From Deroplatys truncata (lineage: Eukaryota > Arthropoda > Insecta > Mantodea > Mantidae): a DNA stretch of 64,000 nt. Under the pieces are notes generated by a model. It was not told the DNA's origin. It saw only the letters and a list, made by a program, of their open reading frames with translations, and ran no database searches. Both the position numbers and the translations under genes were made by a program. The DNA lies in contig CM060984.1 of the NCBI GenBank assembly GCA_030765065.1, positions 2,366,001-2,430,000 of the forward strand. The letters are read 5' to 3'. Position 1 is the first letter of the stretch. Each line of letters starts with the position of its first letter. This document shows positions 1-16,900 of this stretch, piece after piece.

Positions 1-3000
1 GGATTGTGGCATTATATGACACAAGCAGACGTTATATATGAGACACTTCTAGGTGAGGCTCAAAACCAGTGAATGACCTAAAATACGCCTATAGTATTGT
101 GGGATTATATGACACAAGCAGCCATTATATATCAGACACTACTAGGTGAGGCTGACATACAGTGAATGACCTAACATACGCGTATAGTATTGTGACATTA
201 TATGACACAAGCTGCCCTTATATATGAGACATTACTAGGTGAAGCTCACACGCAGTGAATGACCTACCATACGCGTATAGTATTCTGGCATTATGTGACA
301 CAAGCAGCCGATATATAAAAGAAACTACTAGGTGAGGCTCACATACAGTGCATGATCTAACATACGCGTGCAGTATTCTGACATTATATCACACAAGCAG
401 CCATTATATATGACACACTTGTAGGTGAGGCTCACAACCAGTGAATGACCTAAAATACGCGTATAGTATTGTGGGATTATATGACACAAGCAGCCATTAT
501 ATATCAGACACTACTAGGTGAGGCACACATACAGTGCATGACCTAACACACGCGTATAGTATTGCGGCATTATGTGACACAAGCAGCTGTTGAGACACTA
601 CTAGGTGAGGCACACATACAGTGAACGACCTAACATACGCGTATAGTATTGTGGAATTATATGACACAAGCAGCCGTTGAAACACTACTAGGTGAGGCTC
701 ACATACAGTGAATGACCTAACATACGCGTATAGTATTGTGACATTATATGACAAAAGCACCCGATATATAAAAGACACTACTAGGTGAGGGTCACATACA
801 GTGAATGACCGAACATACGCGTGCAGTATTCTGACATTATATGAAACAAGCAGCCATTATATATGTGACACTACTAGGTGAGGCTCACATAAAGTGAATG
901 ACCTAACATACGCGTATAGTATTGTGACATTATATGACACAAGCAGCCGTTATATATGAAACACTACTAAGTGAGGCTCACATACCGAGAAATGACCTAA
1001 CATACGCGTATAGCATTGCGGCATTATATGACCCAAGCAGACGTTATTATGAAACACTACTAGGTGAAGGTCACATACAGTGAATGACCTAACATACACG
1101 ATTAGTATTGCAGCATTATATGACACAAGCAGCCGTTATATATAAGACAGTACTGGGTGAGTCTCACATACAGTGAATGACCTAACATACACGTATCATC
1201 TTTTGGCATTATATGACACAAGCAGCCATTATATATGAGACACTACTAGGTGAGGCTCACATACAGTGAATGACCTAAAATACGCATATAGTATTGCGGG
1301 ATTATATGACACAAGCGGCTGTTGAGACACTACTAGGTGAAGAACACATACAGTAAATGACCTAACATACGAGTATAGTATTGTGCCATTAAATGACACA
1401 AGCAGCCGTTATATATGAAACACTGCTAGGTGAAGCTCACATACAGAGAAATGACCTAACATACACGATTAGTATTGCGGCATTATATGACACAAGCAGC
1501 CGTTATATATGAGACACTACTAGGTGAGGCTCACATACAGTGAATGACTTAACATACACGTATAGTCTTTTGGCATTATATGACAAAAGCAGCCGTTATA
1601 TATGAGACACTACGAGGTGAGGCTCACATACAGTGAATGACCTAAAAACGCGTATAGTATTGTGGCATTATATGTCACAAGCAGCGGTTATATATGAAAC
1701 ACTACTAGGTGAGGCTCACATACAGTGAATGTCCTAACATACGCGTGTACTATTGCAGCATTATATGACACAAGCAGCCGTTACATATGAAACACTACTA
1801 GGTGAGGCTGACATATAGTGAATGACCAAAATTACGCATATAATATTGTGATATTGTAAAACACAAGCAGCCGTTGAGACACCATTAGGTGAGGCTCACA
1901 TACAGTGAATGACATAAAATATGCGTATAGTATTGCGGCATTATATTACACATGCAGCCATTATATAAGAGCCGCTTCCAAGTGAGGCTCACATACAGTG
2001 CATGACATAACATACGCGTATAGTATTGTGACATTATATGACACAAGTAGCCGATATATATAAGACACTAATCGGTGAGGATCACATACAGTGAATGACC
2101 TAACATACGCATATACCATTGTGACATTATATGACGCAAGCAGCCGTTATATATGAGACACTAATAGGTGAGGATCACATACAGTGAATGACCTAACATA
2201 CGCGTACAGTATTGTGACACTATATGACAGAAGCAGCCCTTATATATGTGACACTACTAGGAGAAGCTCACATACAGAGAAATGACCTAACATACATGAT
2301 TAGTATTGTGACATTATAGGACAAAAGCAGCCGTTATATATGAGACTCTAATAGGTGAGGCTCACATACAGTGAATGACCTAATATACACATATAGTCTT
2401 ATGGCATTATATGAAACAAGCAGCCGTTAGATATGAGACAGTACTAGGTAAGGCTAACATACAGTCAGTGATCTAACATACGCGTATAGTATTGTGACAT
2501 TATATGACACAAGCAGCCGTTATATATGTGACACTACTAGGTGAGGCTCACATACAGTGAATGACCTAACATACGCGTACATTATTGTGACATTATATGA
2601 CACAAGCAGCCGTTGAGACACTACTAGGTGAGTCTCACATACAGTGAATGACCTAACATACGCGTATAGTATTGTGACATTATTTGACACAAGCAGCCGT
2701 TATATATGAAACACTACTAGGTGAGGCTCACATACCGAGAAATGACCTAACATACTCGTATAGCATTGCGGCATTATATGACACAAGAAGACGTTATTAT
2801 GAAACACTACTAGGTGAAGGTTACATACAGTGAATGACCTAACATACACGATTAGTATTGCAGCATTATATGACACAAGCAGCCGTTATATATGAGACAG
2901 TACTAGGTGAGGCTCACATACAGTGAATGACCTAACATACGCATATAGTATTGTGACATTATATGACACAAGCTGCCCTTATATATGAGACACTACTAGG

Positions 3001-6000
3001 TGAGGCTCACATACAGTCAATGATCTAACATACGCGTATAGTATTGTGACATTATATGACACAAGTAGCCGATATATATAAGACACTACTAGGTAAGGAT
3101 CACATACAGTGAATGACCTAACATATGCATATACCATTGAGACATTATATGACGCAAGCAGCCGTTATATATGTGACACTACTAGGTGAAGCTCACATAC
3201 AGAGATATGACCTAACATACACTATTAGCATTGCGGCATTATATGACACAAGCAGCCGTTATATATGAGACACTACTAGGTGAGGCTCACATACAGTGAA
3301 TGACCTAACATACGCTTATAGTATTGTGACATTATATGACACAAGCAGTCGTTATATATGTGACACTACTAGGTGAGGCACACCTACAGTCAATGATCTA
3401 ACATACGCATATAGTATTGTGAAATTATATGACACAAGCAGCCGTTATATATGAGACACTACTAGGAGAAGCTCACATTCAGTGAATGACCTAACATACG
3501 CATATAGTATTGTGGCATTATATGACACAAGCAGCCATTGAGACACTACTAAGTGAGGCTCACATACAGTGAATGACCTAACATGCGCGTATAGTATTGC
3601 GGCATTATATGACACAAGCAGCCGTTATATATGAAACACTACTATGTGAGGCTCACATACAGTGAATGATCTAACATACATGTATCGTCTTTTGGCATTA
3701 TATGACACAAGCAGCCATTATATAAAAGACACTACTAGGTGAGGCTCACATACAGTGAATGACCTAACATACGCGTACAGTATTGTGACATTATATGACA
3801 CAAGCAGCTGTTATATATGAGACACTACTAGGTGAGGCTCACATACTCAATGATCTAACATAAGCGTATAGTATTGTGACATTATATAATAAAAGCAGCC
3901 GTTATATATGAGACACTACTAGGTGTAACTCACATACACTGAATGACCTAACATACGCGTAGAGTATTGTGACATTATATGACACAAGCAGCCTTTATAT
4001 ATAAGACACTACTAGGTGATGCTCACATACAGTGAATGACCTAACATACGCATATAGTATTGTGACATTATATGACATACGCAGCCGTTGAGACACTATA
4101 GGTGAAGCTCACATACAGTGAATGACCTAAAATACGCGTATAGTATTGTGATGTTATATGACACAAGCAGTCGTTGAGAAACTACTAGGTGAAGCTCACA
4201 TACAGTAAATGACCTAACATACGAGTATAGTATTGTGACATTATATGACATAAAAAGCCGTTATATTTGAGACACTACTAGGTGAGGCACACATACAGTG
4301 AATGACCTAACATACGCGTATAGTATTGTGATGTTATATGACACAAGCAGACGTTGAGACACTACTAGGTGAAGCTCACATACAGAGAAATGACCTGACA
4401 TACACGATTAGTATTGCGGCATTATATGACACAAGCAGCCATTATATATGAGACACTAGTAGGTGAGGCTCACATACAGTGAATGACCTAACATACACGT
4501 ATAGCCTCTCGGCATTATATGACACATGCAGTTATTGAGACACTACTAGCTGAAGCTCACATACAGTAAATGACCTAACATATGCGTATAGCATTGTGAC
4601 ATTATATGACATAAGCAGCTGTTATATATGAGACACTACTAGTTGAGGCTCACATACAGTGAATGACCTAACATACGCGTATAGTATTGCGCCATTATAT
4701 GACATAAGCAGCCGTTATATATGAGACGCTACTAGGTGAAGCTCACATACAGAGAAATGACCTAATATACACGATTACTATTGCGGCATTATATGATAGA
4801 AGCTGCCGTTATATATGAGACACTACGAGGTGAGGCTCACATACAGTGAATGACCTAACATACGCGTATAGTATTGTGACATTAAATGATACAAGCAGCC
4901 CTTACGTATGAGACACTACTAGGTGAGGCTCACATACAGTCAATGATCTAACATAAGCGTATAGTATTGTGACATTACATGACACAAGCAGCCGTTATAT
5001 ATGAGACACTACTAGGTGAAGCTCACATACAGTGAATGACCTAACATATTCGTATAGTATTGTGACATTATATGACACAAGCAGCCAATATGTATAAGAC
5101 AATAGTAGGTGAGGATCACATACAGTGAATGACCTAACATACGCGTATAGTATTGTGACACTATATGACAGAAGCAGCCGTTATATATGTGACGCTACTA
5201 GGAGAAGATCTCATACAGAGAAATGACCTAACATACATGATTAGTATTGTGACATTATAGGACAAAAGCAGCCGTTATATATGAGACACTAATAGGTGAG
5301 GCTCACATACAGTGAATGACCTAACATACGCGTATTGTATTGTGACATTATATGACACAAGCAGCCGTGATATATGTGACACTACTAGGTGAGGCTCACT
5401 GACAGTGAATGACCTAACATACGCCTGCAGTATTCTGACATTATATGAAACAAGCAGCCATTATATATGTGACACTACTAGGTGCGGCTCACATAAAGTG
5501 AATGACATAAGATACGCGTATAGTATTGTGAAATTATATGACACAAGCATACGTTATATATGAAACACTACTAGGTGAAGCTCACATACAGAGAAATGAC
5601 CTAACATACGCGTATAGCATTGCGGCATTATATGACACAAGCAGACGTTATTATGAAACACTACTAGGTGAAGGTCACATACAGTGAATGACCTAACATA
5701 CACAATTAGTATTGCAGCATTATATGACACAAGCAGGCGTTATATATGAGACAGTACTAGGTGAGGCTCACATACAGTGAATGACCTAACATACACGTAT
5801 CGTCTTTTGGCATTATATGACACAAGCAGCCATTATATATGAGACACTACTAGGTGAGGCTCACATACAGTGAACGACCTAAAATACGCGTATAGTATTG
5901 TGGGATTATATGACACAAGCAGCCGTTGAGACACTACTAGGTGAAGCTCACATACAGTAAATGACCTAACATACGAGTATGGTATTGTGACATTATATGA

Positions 6001-7178
6001 CATAAGCAGCCGTTATATATGAGACACTACTAGCTGAGGCTCACATACAGTGAATGACCTAACATACGTGTATAGCATTGCGCCATTAAATGACACAAGT
6101 AGCCGTTATATATGAAACACTACTAGGTGAAGCTCACATACAGAGAAATGACCTAACATACACGATTAGTATTGCGGCATTATATGACACAAGCAGCCGT
6201 TATATATGAGACACTACTAGGTGAGGCTCACATACAGTGAATGACTTAACATACACGTATAGTCTTTTGGCATTATATGACACAAGCAGCCGTTATATAT
6301 GAGACACCACGAGGTGAGGCTGACATACAGTAAATGACCTAACATACGCGTATAGTATTGTGACATTATATGACTCAAGCTTCCCTTATATATGAGACAC
6401 TACTAGGTGAGGCTCACATACAGTCAATGATCTAACATACGCGTATAGTATTGTGACATTATATGACACAAGTAGCCGATATATAAAAGACACTACTAGG
6501 TGAGGATTTCATACAGTGAATGACCTAACATACGCATATACCATTGTGACATTATATGACACAAGCTGCCGTTATATATGTGACACTACTAGGTGAAGCT
6601 CACATACAGAGATATGACATAACATACACTATTAGTATTGCGGCATTATATGACACAAGCAGCCATTATATATGAGACACTACTAGGTGAGGCTCACATA
6701 CAGTCAATGACCTAACATACACTTATAGCATTATGATATTATATGACACAAGCAGTTGTTATATATGAGACACTACTAGGTGAGGCTCACATACAGTCAA
6801 TGATCTAACATACGCGTATAGTATTGTGAAATTATATGACACAAGCAGCCGTTATATATGAGACACTACTAGGTGAAGCTCACATACAGTGAATGACATA
6901 ACATACGCATATAGTATTGTGGCATTATATGACACAAGCAGCCGTTGAGACACTACTAAGTGAGGCTCACATACAGTGAATGACTTAACATGCGCGAATA
7001 GTATTGCGGCATTATATGACACAAGCAGCCATTATATATGAAACACTACTAGGTGAAGCTCACATACAGTGAATGACCTAACATACACGTATACTATTGC
7101 GGCATTATATGAAGCAAGCAGCCGTTATATATGAGACATTACTAGGTGAAGCTCCCATGCAGTGAATGACCTAACATA
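1..7178. repeat. Satellite A higher-order block, copy 1 (partial)
   Basis: Diagnostic variant monomers occur in a fixed order that recurs downstream. A GGATTATATGACACAAG unit followed by a CAGACACTAC variant lies near 103, 7281 and 14092. A run with GTTGAGACAC and GTTGAAACAC units lies near 580, 7850 and 14670. These anchors give offsets of about 7.2 kb and then 6.8 kb. Copy boundaries are arbitrary because the block is itself tandem; 103 to 7281 is one full turn. Confidence 0.85.
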
Positions 7179-10100
7179 CGCGTATAGTATTGTGACATTA
7201 TATAACACAAGCAGCTGTTGAGACACTACTAGGTGAGGATCAATCAGTGAATGACCTAAAATACGCGTATAGTATTGTGGGATTATATGACACAAGCAGC
7301 CATTATATATCAGACACTACTAGGTGAGGCTGACATACAGTAAATGACCTAACATACGCGTATAGTATTGTGACATTATATGACACAAGCCGCCCTTATA
7401 TATGAGACATTACTAGGTGAAGCTCACATGCAGTGAATGACCTACCATACGCGTATAGTATTCTGGCATTATATGACACAAGCAGCCGATATATAAAAGA
7501 AACTACTAGGTGAGGCTCACATACAGTGCATGATCTAACATACGCGTGCAGTATTCTGACATTATATGACACAAGCAGCCATTATATATGAGACACTACT
7601 AGGTGAGGCTCACATACAGTGCATGACCTAACATACGCGTATAGGATTGTGGCATTATATGACACAAGCAGACGTTATATATGACACACTTCTAGGTGAG
7701 GCTCACAACCAGTGAATGACCTAAAATAGGCGTATAGTATTGTGGGATTATATGACACAAGCAGCCATTATATATCAGACACTACTAGGTGAGGCTCACA
7801 TACAGTGCATGACCTAACACACGCGTATAGTATTGCGGCATTATGTGACACAAGCAGCTGTTGAGACACTAGTAGGTGAGGCACACATACAGTGAACGAC
7901 CTAACATACGCGTATAGTATTGTGGAATTATATGACACAAGCAGCCGTTGAAACACTACTAGGTGAGGCTCACATACAGTGAATGACCTAACATACGCGT
8001 ATAGTATTGTGACATTATATGACAAAAGCACCCGATATATAAAAGACACTACTAGGTGAGGCTCACATACAGTGAATGACCGAACATACGCGTGCAGTAT
8101 TCTGACATTATATGAAACCAGCAGCCATTATATATGTGACACTACTAGGTGAGGCTCACATAAAGTGAATGACCTAACATACGCGTATAGTATTGTGACA
8201 TTATATGACACAAGCAGCCGTTATATATGAAACACTACTAAGTGAGGCTCACATACCGAGAAATGACCTAACATACGCGTATAGTATTGTGAGATTATAT
8301 GACACAAGCAGCCGTTATATATGAAACACTACTAGGTGAGGCTCACATACCGAGAAATGACCTAACATACGCGTATAGTATTGTGACATTATATGACACA
8401 AGCAGCCGTTATATATGAAACACTACTAAGTGAGGCTCACATACCGAGAAATGACCTAACATACGCGTATAGCATTGCGGCATTATATGACCCAAGCAGA
8501 CGTTATTATGAAACACTACTAGGTGAAGGTCACATACAGTGAATGACCTAACATACACGATTAGTATTGCAGCATTATATGACACAAGCAGCCGTTATAT
8601 ATAAGACAGTACTGGGTGAGTCTCACATACAGTGAATGACCTAACATACACGTATCATCTTTTGGCATTATATGACACAAGCAGCCATTATATATGAGAC
8701 ACTACTAGGTGAGGCTCACATACAGTGAATGACCTAAAATACGCATATAGTATTGCGGGATTATATGACACAAGCGGCTGTTGAGACACTACTAGGTGAA
8801 GATCACATACAGTAAATGACCTAACATACGAGTATAGTATTGTGGGATTATATGACACAAGCAGCCGTTATATATGAAACACTGCTAGGTGAAGCTCACA
8901 TACAGAGAAATGACCTAACATACACGATTAGTATTGCGGCATTATATGACACAAGCAGCCGTTATATATGAGACACTACTAGGTGAGGCTCACATACAGT
9001 GAATGACTTAACATACACGTATAGTCTTTTGGCATTATATGACAAAAGCAGCCGTTATATATGAGACACTACGAGGTGAGGCTCACATACAGTGAATGAC
9101 TTAAAAACGCGTATAGTATTGTGGCATTATATGTCACAAGCAGCGGTTATATATGAAACACTACTAGGTGAGGCTCACATACAGTGAATGTCCTAACATA
9201 CGCGTGTACTATTGCAGCATTATATGACACAAGCAGCCGTTACATATGAAACACTACTAGGTGAGGCTGACATATAGTGAATGACCAAAATTACGCATAT
9301 AATATTGTGATATTGTATGACACAAGCAGCCGTTGAGACACCATTAGGTGAGGCTCACATACAGTGAATGACATAAAATACGCGTATAGTATTGCGGCAT
9401 TATATTACACATGCAGCCATTATATAAGAGCCGCTTCCAAGTGAGGCTCACATACAGTGCATGACATAACATACGCGTATAGTATTGTGACATTATATGA
9501 CGCAAGCAGCCGTTATATATGAGACACTAATAGGTGAGGATCACATACAGTGAATGACCTAACATACGCGTACAGTATTGTGACACTATATGACAGAAGC
9601 AGCCCTTATATATGTGACACTACTAGGAGAAGCTCACATACAGAGAAATGACCTAACATACATGATTAGTATTGTGACATTATAGGACAAAAGCAGCCGT
9701 TATATATGAGACTCTAATAGGTGAGGCTCACATACAGTGAATGACCTAATATACACATATAGTCTTATGGCATTATATGACACAAGCAGCCGTTAGATAT
9801 GAGACAGTACTAGGTAAGGCTAACATACAGTCAGTGATCTAACATACGCGTATAGTATTGTGACATTATATGACACAAGCAGCCGTTATATATGTGACAC
9901 TACTAGGTGAGGCTCACATACAGTGAATGACCTAACATACGCGTACATTATTGTGACATTATATGACACAAGCAGCCGTTGAGACACTACTAGGCGAGTC
10001 TCACATACAGTGAATGACCTAACATACGCGTATAGTATTGTGACATTATTTGACACAAGCAGCCGTTATATATGAAACACTACTAGGTGAGGCTCACATA

Positions 10101-13100
10101 CCGAGAAATGACCTAACATACTCGTATAGCATTGCGGCATTATATGACACAAGAAGACGTTATTATGAAACACTACTAGGTGAAGGTCACATACAGTGAA
10201 TGACCTAACATACACGATTAGTATTGCAGCATTATATGACACAAGCAGCCGTTATATATGAGACAGTACTAGGTGAGGCTCACATACAGTGAATGACCTA
10301 ACATACGCATATAGTATTGTGACATTATATGACACAAGCTGCCCTTATATATGAGACTCTACTAGGTGAGGCTCACATACAGTCAATGATCTAACATACG
10401 CGTATAGTATTGTGACATTATATGACACAAGTAGCCGATATATATAAGACACTACTAGGTAAGGATCACATACAGTGAATGACCTAACATATGCATATAC
10501 CATTGTGACATTATATGACGCAAGCAGCCGTTATATATGTGACACTACTAGGTGAAGCTCACATACAGAGATATGACCTAACATACACTATTAGCATTGC
10601 GGCATTATATGACACAAGCAGCCGTTATATATGAGACACTACTAGGTGAGGCTCACATACAGTGAATGACCTAACATACGCTTATAGTATTGTGACATTA
10701 TATGACACAAGCAGTCGTTATATATGTGACACTACTAGGTGAGGCACACCTACAGTCAATGATGTAACATACGCATATAGTATTGTGAAATTATATGACA
10801 CAAGCAGCCGTTATATATGAGACACTACTAGGAGAAGCTCACATTCAGTGAATGACCTAACATACGCATATAGTATTGTGGCATTATATGACACAAGCAG
10901 CCATTGAGACACTACTAAGTGAGGCTCACATACAGTGAATGACCTAACATGCGCGTATAGTATTGCGGCATTATATGACACAAGCAGCCGTTATATATGA
11001 AACACTACTATGTGAGGCTCACATACAGTGAATGATCTAACATACATGTATCGTCTTTTGGCATTATATGACACAAGCAGCCATTATATAAAAGACACTA
11101 CTAGGTGAGGCTCACATACAGTGAATGACCTAACATACGCGTACAGTATTGTGACATTATATGACACAAGCAGCTGTTATATATGAGACACTACTAGGTG
11201 AGGCTCACATACTCAATGATCTAACATAAGCGTATAGTATTGTGACATTATATAATAAAAGCAGCCGTTATATGAGACACTACTAGGTGTAACTCACATA
11301 CACTGAATGACCTAACATACGCGTAGAGTATTGTGACATTATATGACACAAGCAGCCTTTATATATAAGACACTACTAGGTGATGCTCACATACAGTGAA
11401 TGACCTAACATACGCATATAGTATTGTGACATTATATGACATACGCAGCCGTTGAGACACTATAGGTGAAGCTCACATACAGTGAATGACCTAAAATACG
11501 CATATAGTATTGTGATGTTATATGACACAAGCAGTCGTTGAGAAACTACTAGGTGAAGCTCACATACAGTAAATGACCTAACATACGAGTATAGTATTGT
11601 GACATTATATGACATAAAAAGCCGTTATATTTGAGACACTACTAGGTGAGGCACACATACAGTGAATGACCTAACATACGCGTATAGTATTGTGATGTTA
11701 TATGACACAAGCAGCCGTTGAGACACTACTAGGTGAAGCTCACATACAGAGAAATGACCTGACATACACGATTAGTATTGCGGCATTATATGACACAAGC
11801 AGCCATTATATATGAGACACTAGTAGGTGAGGCTCACATACAGTGAATGACCTAACATACACGTATAGCCTCTCGGCATTATATGACACATGCAGTTATT
11901 GAGACACTACTAGCTGAAGCTCACATACAGTAAATGACCTAACATATGCGTATAGCATTGTGACATTATATGACATAAGCAGCGGTTATATATGAGACAC
12001 TACTAGTTGAGGCTCACACACAGTGAATGACCTAACATACGCGTATAGTATTGCGCCATTATATGACATAAGCAGCCGTTATATATGAGACACTACTAGG
12101 TGAAGCTCACATACAGAGAAATGACCTAATATACACGATTACTATTGCGGCATTATATGATAGAAGCTGCCGTTATATATGAGACACTACGAGGTGAGGC
12201 TCACATACAGTGAATGACCTAACATACGCGTATAGTATTGTGACATTAAATGATACAAGCAGCCCTTACGTATGAGACACTACTAGGTGAGGCTCACATA
12301 CAGTCAATGATCTAACATAAGCGTATAGTATTGTGACATTACATGACACAAGCAGCCGTTATATATGAGACACTACTAGGTGAAGCTCACATACAGTGAA
12401 TGACCTAACATATTCGTATAGTATTGTGACATTATATGACACAAGCAGCCAATATGTATAAGACAATAGTAGGTGAGGATCACATACAGTGAATGACCTA
12501 ACATACGCGTATAGTATTGTGACACTATATGACAGAAGCAGCCGTTATATATGTGACGCTACTAGGAGAAGCTCTCATACAGAGAAATGACCTAACATAC
12601 ATGATTAGTATTGTGACATTATAGGACAAAAGCAGCCGTTATATATGAGACACTAATAGGTGAGGCTCACATACAGTGAATGACCTAACATACGCGTATT
12701 GTATTGTGACATTATATGACACAAGCAGCCGTGATATATGTGACACTACTAGGTGAGGCTCACTGACAGTGAATGACCTAACATACGCCTGCAGTATTCT
12801 GACATTATATGAAACAAGCAGCCATTATATATGTGACACTACTAGGTGCGGCTCACATAAAGTGAATGACCTAAGATACGCGTATAGTACTGTGAAATTA
12901 TATGACACAAGCATACGTTATATATGAAACACTACTAGGTGAAGCTCACATACAGAGAAATGACCTAACATACGCGTATAGCATTGCGGCATTATATGAC
13001 ACAAGCAGACGTTATTATGAAACACTACTAGGTGAAGGTCACATACAGTGAATGACCTAACATACACAATTAGTATTGCAGCATTATATGACACAAGCAG

Positions 13101-13989
13101 GCGTTATATATGAGACAGTACTAGGTGAGGCTCACATACAGTGAATGACCTAACATACACGTATCGTCTTTTGGCATTATATGACACAAGCAGCCATTAT
13201 ATATGAGACACTACTAGGTGAGGCTCACATACAGTGAACGACCTAAAATACGCGTATAGTATTGTGGGATTATATGACACAAGCAGCCGTTGAGACACTA
13301 CTAGGTGAAGCTCACATACAGTAAATGACCTAACATACGAGTATGGTATTGTGACATTATATGACATAAGCAGCCGTTATATATGAGACACTACTAGGTG
13401 AGGCTCACATACAGTGAATGACCTAACATACGTGTATAGCATTGCGCCATTAAATGACACAAGTAGCCGTTATATATGAAACACTACTAGGTGAAGCTCA
13501 CATACAGAGAAATGACCTAACATACACGATTAGTATTGCGGCATTATATGACACAAGCAGCCGTTATATATGAGACACTACTAGGTGAGGCTCACATACA
13601 GTGAATGACTTAACATACACGTATAGTCTTTTGGCATTATATGACACAAGCAGCCGTTATATATGAGACACCACGAGGTGAGGCTGACATACAGTAAATG
13701 ACCTAACATACGCGTATAGTATTGTGACATTATATGACTCAAGCTTCCCTTATATATGAGACACTACTAGGTGAGGCTCAGATACAGTGAATGACCTAAC
13801 ATACACGTATACTATTGCGGCATTATATGACACAAGCAGCCGTTATATATGAAACACTACTAGGTGAGGCTCACATACAGTGAGTGATCTAACATACGCG
13901 TATAGTATTGTGACATTATATGAAGCAAGCAGCCGTTATATATGAGACATTACTAGGTGAAGCTCCCATGCAGTGAATGACCTAACATA
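7179..13989. repeat. Satellite A higher-order block, copy 2
   Basis: Collinear with copy 1 over most of its length. For example, the rare TATAGCCTCTCGGC variant at about 4501 recurs at about 11865, offset 7364. It differs by whole-monomer events: two extra CATACCGAGAAATGACC monomers near 8280-8460, loss of one monomer near 9490 (the 2040-2130 equivalent), and loss of several monomers near 13770, where the sequence jumps from the 6.4-kb to the 7.08-kb equivalent of copy 1. Confidence 0.85.
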
Positions 13990-16900
13990 CGCGTATAGTA
14001 TTGTGACATTATATAACACAAGCAGCTGTTGAGACACTACTAGGTGAGGATCAATCAGTGAATGACCTAAAATACGCGTATAGTATGGTGGGATTATATG
14101 ACACAAGCAGCCATTATATATCAGACACTACTAGGTGAGGCTGACATACAGTGAATGACCTAACATACGCGTATAGTATTGTGACATTATATGACACAAG
14201 CCGCCCTTATATATGAGACATTACTAGGTGAAGCTCACATGCAGTGAATGACCTACCATACGCGTATAGTATTCTGGCATTATATGACACAAGCAGCCGA
14301 TATATAAAAGAAACTACTAGGTGAGGCTCACATACAGTGCATGATCTAACATACGCGTGCAGTATTCTGACATTATATGACACAAGCAGCCATTATATAT
14401 GAGACACTACTAGGTGAGGCTCACATACAGTGCATGACCTAACATACGCGTATAGGATTGTGGCATTATATGACACAAGCAGACGTTATATATGACACAC
14501 TTCTAGGTGAGGCTCACAACCAGTGAATGACCTAAAATAGGCGTATAGTATTGTGGGATTATATGACACAAGCAGCCATTATATATCTGACACTACTAGG
14601 TGAGGCTCACATACAGTGCATGACCTAACACACGCGTATAGTATTGCGGCATTATGTGACACAAGCAGCTGTTGAGACACTACTAGGTGAGGCACACATA
14701 CAGTGAACGACCTAACATACGCGTATAGTATTGTGGAATTATATGACACAAGCAGCCGTTGAAACACTACTAGGTGAGGCTCACATACAGTGAATGACCT
14801 AACATACGCGTATAGTATTGTGACATTATATGACAAAAGCACCCGATATATAAAAGACACTACTAGGTGAGGCTCACATACAGTGAATGACCGAACATAC
14901 GCGTGCAGTATTCTGACATTATATGAAACAAGCAGCCATTATATATGTGACACTACTAGGTGAGGCTCACATAAAGTGAATGACCTAACATACGCGTATA
15001 GTATTGTGACATTATATGACACAAGCAGCCGTTATATATGAAACACTACTAAGTGAGGCTCACATACCGAGAAATGACCTAACATACGCGTATAGTATTG
15101 TGAGATTATATGACACAAGCAGCCGTTATATATGAAACACTACTAGGTGAGGCTCACATACCGAGAAATGACCTAACATACGCGTATAGTATTGTGACAT
15201 TATATGACACAAGTAGCCGTTATATATGAAACACTACTAAGTGAGGCTCACATACCGAGAAATGACCTAACATACGCGTATAGTATTGTGACATTATATG
15301 ACACAAGCAGCCGTTATATATGAAACACTACTAAGTGAGGCTCACATACCGAGAAATGACCTAACATACGCGTATAGTATTGTGACATTATATGACACAA
15401 GCAGCCGTTATATATGAAACACTACTAGGTGAGGCTCACATACCGAGAAATGACCTAACATACGCGTATAGCATTGCGGCATTATATGACACAAGCAGAC
15501 GTTATTATGAAACACTACTAGGTGAAGGTCACATACAGTGAATGACCTAACATACACGATTAGTATTGCAGCATTATATGACACAAGCAGCCGTTATATA
15601 TAAGACAGTACTGGGTGAGTCTCACATACAGTGAATGACCTAACATACACGTATCGTCTTTTGGCATTATATGACACAAGCAGCCATTATATATGAGACA
15701 CTACTAGGTGAGGCTCACATACAGTGAATGACCTAAAATACGCATATAGTATTGCGGGATTATATGACACAAGCGGCCGTTGAGACACTACTAGGTGAAG
15801 ATCACATACAGTAAATGACCTAACATACGAGTATAGTATTGTGCCATTAAATGACACAAGCAGCCGTTATATATGAAACACTACTAGGTGAAGCTCACAT
15901 ACAGAGAAATGACCTAACATACACGATTAGTATTGCGGCATTATATGACACAAGCAGCCGTTATATATGAGACACTACTAGGTGAGGCTCACATACAGTG
16001 AATGACTTAACATACACGTATAGTCTTTTGGCATTATATGACACAAGCAGCCGTTATATATGAGACACTACGAGGTGAGGCTCACATACAGTGAATGACC
16101 TAAAAACGCGTATAGTATTGTGGCATTATATGTCACAAGCAGCGGTTACATATGAAACACTACTAGGTGAGGCTCACATACAGTGAATGTCCTAACATAC
16201 GCGTGTACTATTGCAGCATTATATGAAACAAGCAGCCGTTACATATGAAACACTACTAGGTGAGGCTGACATATAGTGAATGACCAAACATACGCATATA
16301 ATATTGTGATATTGTATGACACAAGCAGCCGTTGAGACACCATTAGGTGAGGCTCACATACAGTGAATGACATAAAATACGCGTATAGTATTGCGGCATT
16401 ATATTACACATGCAGCCATTATATATGAGCCGCTTCCAAGTGAGGCTCACATACAGTGCATGACATAACATACGCGTATAGTATTGTGACATTATATGAC
16501 ACAAGTAGCCGATATATATAAGACACTACTAGGTGAGGATCACATACAGTGAATGACCTAACATACGCATATACCATTGTGACATTATATGACGCAAGCA
16601 GCCGTTATATATGTGACACTACTAGGTGAAGCTCACATACAGAGATATGACCTAACATACACTATTAGTATTGCGACATTATATGACACAAGCAGCCATT
16701 ATATATGAGACACTACTAGGTGAGGCTCACATACAGTGAATGACCTAACATACGCTTATAGTATTGTGACATTATATGACACAAGCAGTCGTTATATATG
16801 TGACACTACTAGGTGAGGCTCACATACAGTCAATGATCTAACATACGCGTATAGTATTGTGAAATTATATGACACAAGCAGCCGTTATAAATGAAACACT

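Noticed and set aside
497..778. 93-residue minus-strand open frame repeated at 7768-8049 and 14579-14860
   Set aside because: It is satellite A translated: 93- and 87-bp units are multiples of three, so a frame free of stops in one monomer stays open. No start context, domain or codon bias; the copies mark the ~7-kb block only.
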